A program made the position numbers and the translations under genes. A DNA stretch of 64,000 nucleotides from Candidatus Rubrimentiphilum sp. (lineage in GTDB: Bacteria > Vulcanimicrobiota > Vulcanimicrobiia > Vulcanimicrobiales > Vulcanimicrobiaceae): assembly GCA_035710515.1 (NCBI GenBank), contig DASTDE010000001.1, positions 1 to 64,000 of the forward strand, read 5' to 3'. The notes beneath the pieces were generated by a model that worked only from the letters and a program-made list of their open reading frames with translations, made no database searches and had not been told where the DNA came from. Shown here piece by piece: positions 60,579-64,000 of the stretch; position 1 is the stretch's first letter; every line of letters starts with the position of its first letter.

Positions 60579-60581
60579 CAG

Positions 60582-61157
60582 TTACCTACGCATTCTCTGC
60601 GCAATGCCGATTGCTAACGTTGGCAGCTCGTCGGGAACGACGCCGGTCGATTTGCCGTCCACTTTGTGGATGCCGCCGTATTCGGAGAACTCGACCAGCG
60701 TCGGAATCGTGGCGTTTGGAATGGGTTTGTCGCCGAAACATTCCCACTCACAGCAGAGCTCGGAATCCGCAAACAAGACCGCAACGTAGCCGGCGGAGTC
60801 AATTTCGGAGAGATCGTCCGGCCCTCGATAGCGCACGTAGCCGTCGACGATGTAGATCGGCTTGAAGGTTTGCGCGTACGCGATCAGCGGCGCGACCAGC
60901 AGCGCGATGAGATAGATCGCGAAACCGAATGCCATGATCCCGAAAATCGGCGCGAGAATCCACAGATCGTGCGGCGCGGCAACGCGCGCGCGCCAGACGA
61001 TGCCCCAGGTGAGCAGTGCGAAAAAAACGGTGCCGAGCAGCGGCTCGACTGCAATTGCGAAGCGCCCGGTAAGACCACGCCACACAATCGCTCGTTCGCG
61101 TTCGGTCCACGGACGGGCCGTGAGATGGCGGCCAAGCCGTACTTCGCGGAACCCCAT
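60582..61157 (-). CDS. Membrane protein, unrecognised
   Basis: 191 residues: a basic N-terminus (RLGRHLTARPWTERERAIVWRG), two TM helices (about 35-55 and 68-92), and a C-terminal soluble domain with ELCCEWECFGDKP, a Cys-rich stretch that might bind metal. Its ATG (61155-61157) abuts the MFS gene stop. Function unknown. Confidence 0.6.
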   Translation of the reverse strand: MGFREVRLGRHLTARPWTERERAIVWRGLTGRFAIAVEPLLGTVFFALLTWGIVWRARVAAPHDLWILAPIFGIMAFGFAIYLIALLVAPLIAYAQTFKPIYIVDGYVRYRGPDDLSEIDSAGYVAVLFADSELCCEWECFGDKPIPNATIPTLVEFSEYGGIHKVDGKSTGVVPDELPTLAIGIAQRMRR

Positions 61158-62528
61158 TTAGAACGAGTATTCGGCGCGGGCGGCGACCTCTGCTTTCCGT
61201 GAGCGGAGAAAGAGCGAGATGATCAGCGCCAGCAGTGCGAGGCCGGCGAAGGTGAGGTAGGTCCAGCGGTAGGCGGCCTCGTCAGAGATGGCGCCGGTCA
61301 TGATCCCGCCGGCCACCGAGCCGCCCAGAATCTGTCCGATGATCAAGAATTGCGAGAGCAGTCCGACGGCAGTCGCGCGGGTCGATTCACTCGTCTCGTT
61401 GGTGACGATGTACCGCGTCGGCGCGCCGAGGAGGGCCCCAAAGCCAATCCCGGCGACGATCATGGCAAGTAGTGCGAGCGCCAGCGAATTGAATCCGAGC
61501 GCGAAGATCACCAAGCCGATCTCCGTCATCAGCGCGCCGGCGAGCAGTACGTTGCGGCTGCCGATGCGATCGAGCGCGCGCCCCGACGCAGGGATGACGA
61601 TTACGAACATCAGCGCACCGACCGCCGCGATGGCGCCGGCTGCAACATACGAAATATGTTGCGCGCCGATCAGGACGGCCGGAATAAAGAAGAGCGAGCC
61701 CTCGAGCATGCCGATGACGAGTTCCAGAGCGTACGTTTTCGCCAGCTGCCGGTTGAGAAAGAGGCGGGGCGGCACGATTGGAAAGTCGGCCGATCGTTCC
61801 CAGAACCAAAAACCGGTCAGCAGCAAGATGCCGACAACGATCGGAACGGCGTGCGTGCCGGTAATGCCGTACATCAAGAACAATAGACCGGCGGCGAGAA
61901 AGAAGAGGCCGGGCACGTCCAGCGGGCCGCGCCGGTGCGGGGCGCCCGACGGGAGGACGCGCAGCGCAAAAACGATGACGGCGCCGCCGATCGCAAAATT
62001 CGGCACGAAGATCCAGCGCCACGAGATAAGATTCGTGATGATTCCGCCGTACAGCGGGCCGATGATGGCCGCGACCCCCCACGTCGCCGCAATCAAACCA
62101 AGCGCTGCGCCGCGCCGGTGGTGCGGAACGCGGTCGCCGATCGCAGCGGTCGCAACGGGGAAGATTCCGCCCGCGCCCAGCGCTTGAATCGCGCGCGCGA
62201 TCAAGAACGTCGTGTAATCCTGCGATACGATCGCCAGCGCGCTGCCGGCCAGAAAGACGCCAATGCAGATCAGATAGATCGGCTTGCGCCCATAGCGATC
62301 GGCCAAGGTGCTCGTGACCGCGATGCTCAGAACGCTCATTAGCAAGTAGAGGGTGAAGACCCACGACAGGTCGCCGGTTGCCGTATCGAAGTCCCGGCCC
62401 AGCGCCGGCAAGGCCGGTGCGAGCACGCTCAAGTCGAGGGCGCCGAGAAAAACGCCCAGCCCGAGCGTCAGCAGCAGTGGAAATGCGTCGCGCAGATCCG
62501 GATCGTCCGCACGCAGCCTCACGTTCAT
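61158..62528 (-). CDS. MFS drug/solute exporter (DHA type)
   Basis: 456 residues from ATG 62528, 12-14 TM helices. Seen: LDLSVLAPALPALGRDF in TM1, LADRYGRKPIYLICIG (motif A), RAIQALGAGGIFPVATAAIGDRVP (motif B/C region) and LGLIAATWGVAAIIGPLYGGII (antiporter motif C). Likely an H+-coupled exporter. ATG overlaps the stop of ctaB. The opposite strand is open over long stretches, but this is a shadow. Confidence 0.88.
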   Translation of the reverse strand: MNVRLRADDPDLRDAFPLLLTLGLGVFLGALDLSVLAPALPALGRDFDTATGDLSWVFTLYLLMSVLSIAVTSTLADRYGRKPIYLICIGVFLAGSALAIVSQDYTTFLIARAIQALGAGGIFPVATAAIGDRVPHHRRGAALGLIAATWGVAAIIGPLYGGIITNLISWRWIFVPNFAIGGAVIVFALRVLPSGAPHRRGPLDVPGLFFLAAGLLFLMYGITGTHAVPIVVGILLLTGFWFWERSADFPIVPPRLFLNRQLAKTYALELVIGMLEGSLFFIPAVLIGAQHISYVAAGAIAAVGALMFVIVIPASGRALDRIGSRNVLLAGALMTEIGLVIFALGFNSLALALLAMIVAGIGFGALLGAPTRYIVTNETSESTRATAVGLLSQFLIIGQILGGSVAGGIMTGAISDEAAYRWTYLTFAGLALLALIISLFLRSRKAEVAARAEYSF

Positions 62529-63436
62529 GAAACGATCCGGTCGATCACCATGAAGGCGCAGATCAACGCCAGATAGAGCAGCGAAAAACGGAAGAGCGTG
62601 CGCGCGGCGGCTTCGCCTCCGCGCTGCACCTTGCGTGCATACGCGATGAACAGTGCCCCCAATACCAACGCGCTCGCAAAGTAGATGATGCCCATGACGT
62701 GCAGCGGGAAGAGTAGCAGCGAGACTGCGACGAGCACGTAGGTGTAGCCGAGAATCGCGCGCTTCGTACGCGCCTCGCCGACGACGTTGGGCAGCATCGG
62801 GATCGCGGCTTTTTCGTAGTCGGTCTCCGAGTTGAGCGCCAGCGCCCAGAAATGCGGCGGCGTCCACAGAAAGATGAGCGCGAACAGGCCGATCGCCGGT
62901 CCGCCGATCGTGTTGGTGACGGCCGCCCAGCCGACCAGCGGCGGAATGGCGCCAGCGGCGCCGCCGATCACGATGTTCTGCGGCGTTCGCCGTTTGAGCC
63001 ACATCGTGTAGATGACGACGTAATAGACGTTGCCCGCCAGCGAAAGCCATGCGGCCAGCGGGTTCACACGAAAATAAAAGATGCAGAACGAAAGCACGCC
63101 CATCACGATGGCGTGCATGGTCGCCGCGAAGATCGAGATTCGCTGCGCCGGAATCGGCCGCGTTTGCGTGCGGCGCATGAGGCGATCGATGTCGGCGTCG
63201 TAGACGCAGTTCAGCGTTCCGGCCGACATTGCGGCCAGCGCGCCGGCCAGCAGCGTCCACCCGAGGAGCGGCAGCGGCGGCAGGCCGCGCGCGGCCATTA
63301 CCATCGCGGCCGCCGTTGTAACGAGCAGCAGATACATGATGCGCGGCTTGCCGAGATCGTAGTAGTCGCCGAAGCGCGATAAGAGCGCGGCAACGCGCGT
63401 CTGCGCAACCTGCTCGGCGCGTGCGTATACGCTCAC
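62525..63436 (-). CDS. ctaB: Protoheme IX farnesyltransferase (haem O synthase)
   Basis: 303 residues, about 8-9 TM helices. Seen: LNCVYDADIDRLMRRTQTRP (the N-x3-D-x3-D prenyl diphosphate motif), GNVYYVVIYTMWLKRRTPQN and IFLWTPPHFWALAL, all typical of CyoE/CtaB of the UbiA family. It adds the farnesyl group to haem B, giving haem O for CtaA, and so supplies haem A to the oxidase encoded at 56.3-59.7 kb. GTG start at 63436 overlaps the ctaA stop (GTGA). Confidence 0.95.
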   Translation of the reverse strand: MSVYARAEQVAQTRVAALLSRFGDYYDLGKPRIMYLLLVTTAAAMVMAARGLPPLPLLGWTLLAGALAAMSAGTLNCVYDADIDRLMRRTQTRPIPAQRISIFAATMHAIVMGVLSFCIFYFRVNPLAAWLSLAGNVYYVVIYTMWLKRRTPQNIVIGGAAGAIPPLVGWAAVTNTIGGPAIGLFALIFLWTPPHFWALALNSETDYEKAAIPMLPNVVGEARTKRAILGYTYVLVAVSLLLFPLHVMGIIYFASALVLGALFIAYARKVQRGGEAAARTLFRFSLLYLALICAFMVIDRIVS

Positions 63437-64000
63437 GTCGCGGTAACCGTTTTACGCACAGGCGCCGACTCGATTGCGGCCAGCGTTGTCGCGCAAACGA
63501 ACGCCAGGAAGATCAGCGCGGCGTTGGCCGCATGCGCTTCGCGCAGATCCAGCGGCAGACGGAACGCGACGTTCAGCAGGCCTAAAATTATCTGGACGAA
63601 GACGAGCAAGAGTCCGGCCGTCGTCCAGATTCGGACGCTCGCGCTCGATCGTTTCACCCAGACGATGGCGAATGCCGCAACCGACGCCAGCAATGCTGCG
63701 GCCGCGGCCGCGCGGTGGAGCATCTGGACGAATTGTCCGTCGCTGTACACCACGACGTTGCCGGCGCACCCCGGAATCGTTACGCACGCCAAGCCGGCGC
63801 CGCTCGAGCTGACGTATGCGCCGATGCACATCGTTATGAATGCCACTACCGCCGTGCCGGCAAGCACGCCGGTTACGCTCGCGCTCTGCGAATGCCGTCG
63901 GCGCAGCTCTCCGCCGGCCGCGAAGATCGCCAGCGCGGCCAGCGACGCGATCAGCGCCATCGCAGTTCCCCAATGCCAGACGACCGACGCCGGTACGTTC
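63433..64000 (-). CDS. ctaA: Haem A synthase, C-terminal part (gene runs off the window)
   Basis: About 188 residues of a membrane protein are visible. The frame is open up to the window edge and reads VVWHWGTAM in the last bases, containing one of the conserved His of CtaA. Further landmarks: SSSGAGLACVTIPGCAG (a Cys pair in the extracellular loop), VQMLHRAAAA (haem His) and LREAHAANAAL. It oxidises the haem O methyl group to give haem A. Overlaps ctaB at its stop. Start and N-terminal half lie beyond 64000. Confidence 0.9.
   Translation of the reverse strand, partial: NVPASVVWHWGTAMALIASLAALAIFAAGGELRRRHSQSASVTGVLAGTAVVAFITMCIGAYVSSSGAGLACVTIPGCAGNVVVYSDGQFVQMLHRAAAAAALLASVAAFAIVWVKRSSASVRIWTTAGLLLVFVQIILGLLNVAFRLPLDLREAHAANAALIFLAFVCATTLAAIESAPVRKTVTAT

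Noticed and set aside
61288-62187. 300-codon forward frame opposite the MFS exporter
   Set aside because: It is antisense to a well-supported transporter and has low-complexity Pro/Ala/Thr composition with no motif.

Overview
The window is GC-rich, gene-dense bacterial chromosome, with many ATGA/GTGA start-stop overlaps and frequent GTG/TTG starts. It carries a DNA gyrase A end, the selenocysteine machinery (selA, selB and tRNA-Sec), an A2-type haem-copper oxidase with ctaB/ctaA, and many secreted oxidases and hydrolases. This suits an aerobic, environmental, poorly cultured lineage. Eremiobacterota (WPS-2)-like is my guess, but nothing in the sequence proves it. I see no rRNA, CRISPR array, integrase or transposase.

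Layout. 1-8.3 kb: gyrA end, then a tight forward operon of thioredoxin, selA, selB, adenine deaminase, clpB and a three-helix membrane protein resembling PycTM/DUF5706 effectors. 8.3-10.9 kb: reverse operon of typA and two tandem chagasin-type (I42) protease inhibitors. 10.9-14.8 kb: an orphan DNA methyltransferase, a DUF1036 gene with an in-frame amber codon, small secreted or hypothetical proteins, and an intact tRNA-Sec (anticodon TCA). The 5' half of that tRNA gene is duplicated 1.35 kb upstream, which looks like the footprint of an integration or recombination event. 14.8-25.1 kb: a secretome block with a laccase-like multicopper oxidase, a BBE-type flavin oxidase, a flavin amine oxidase, an M28B peptidase homologue, a gluzincin-like protein, a duplicated-domain secreted protein and a lipoprotein tyrosinase. 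25.1-34.7 kb: orphan ABC permeases, a racemase homologue lacking both catalytic cysteines, a PDZ-hydrolase, a CadC-like TPR regulator, an epimerase, a large CocE-type hydrolase, a CruF-like membrane protein and a tiny ORF. 34.7-43.6 kb: transporters, threonine synthase, a methyltransferase, a GNAT enzyme and an ECF sigma/anti-sigma pair. 43.7-56.3 kb: GH20 hexosaminidase, a permease fused to a PDZ-like tail, a HyuA-like protein, an APC permease, and an operon ending in a GlcNAc-kinase-like gene and nanE; this suggests amino-sugar recycling. 56.3-64 kb: coxB (cytochrome c fusion), coxA, coxC and two tiny membrane proteins forward; membrane proteins, an MFS pump, ctaB and partial ctaA in reverse.

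The main unexplained signals are the tRNA-Sec half-repeat, a shared 16-bp palindrome (ACCTAAGRAATTAGGT) in front of two secreted-hydrolase genes, dispersed TGAGGTATCGAAGG repeats (one of which supplies the end of one gene and the start of the next), two probable CTG starts, and several enzymes with altered catalytic residues.
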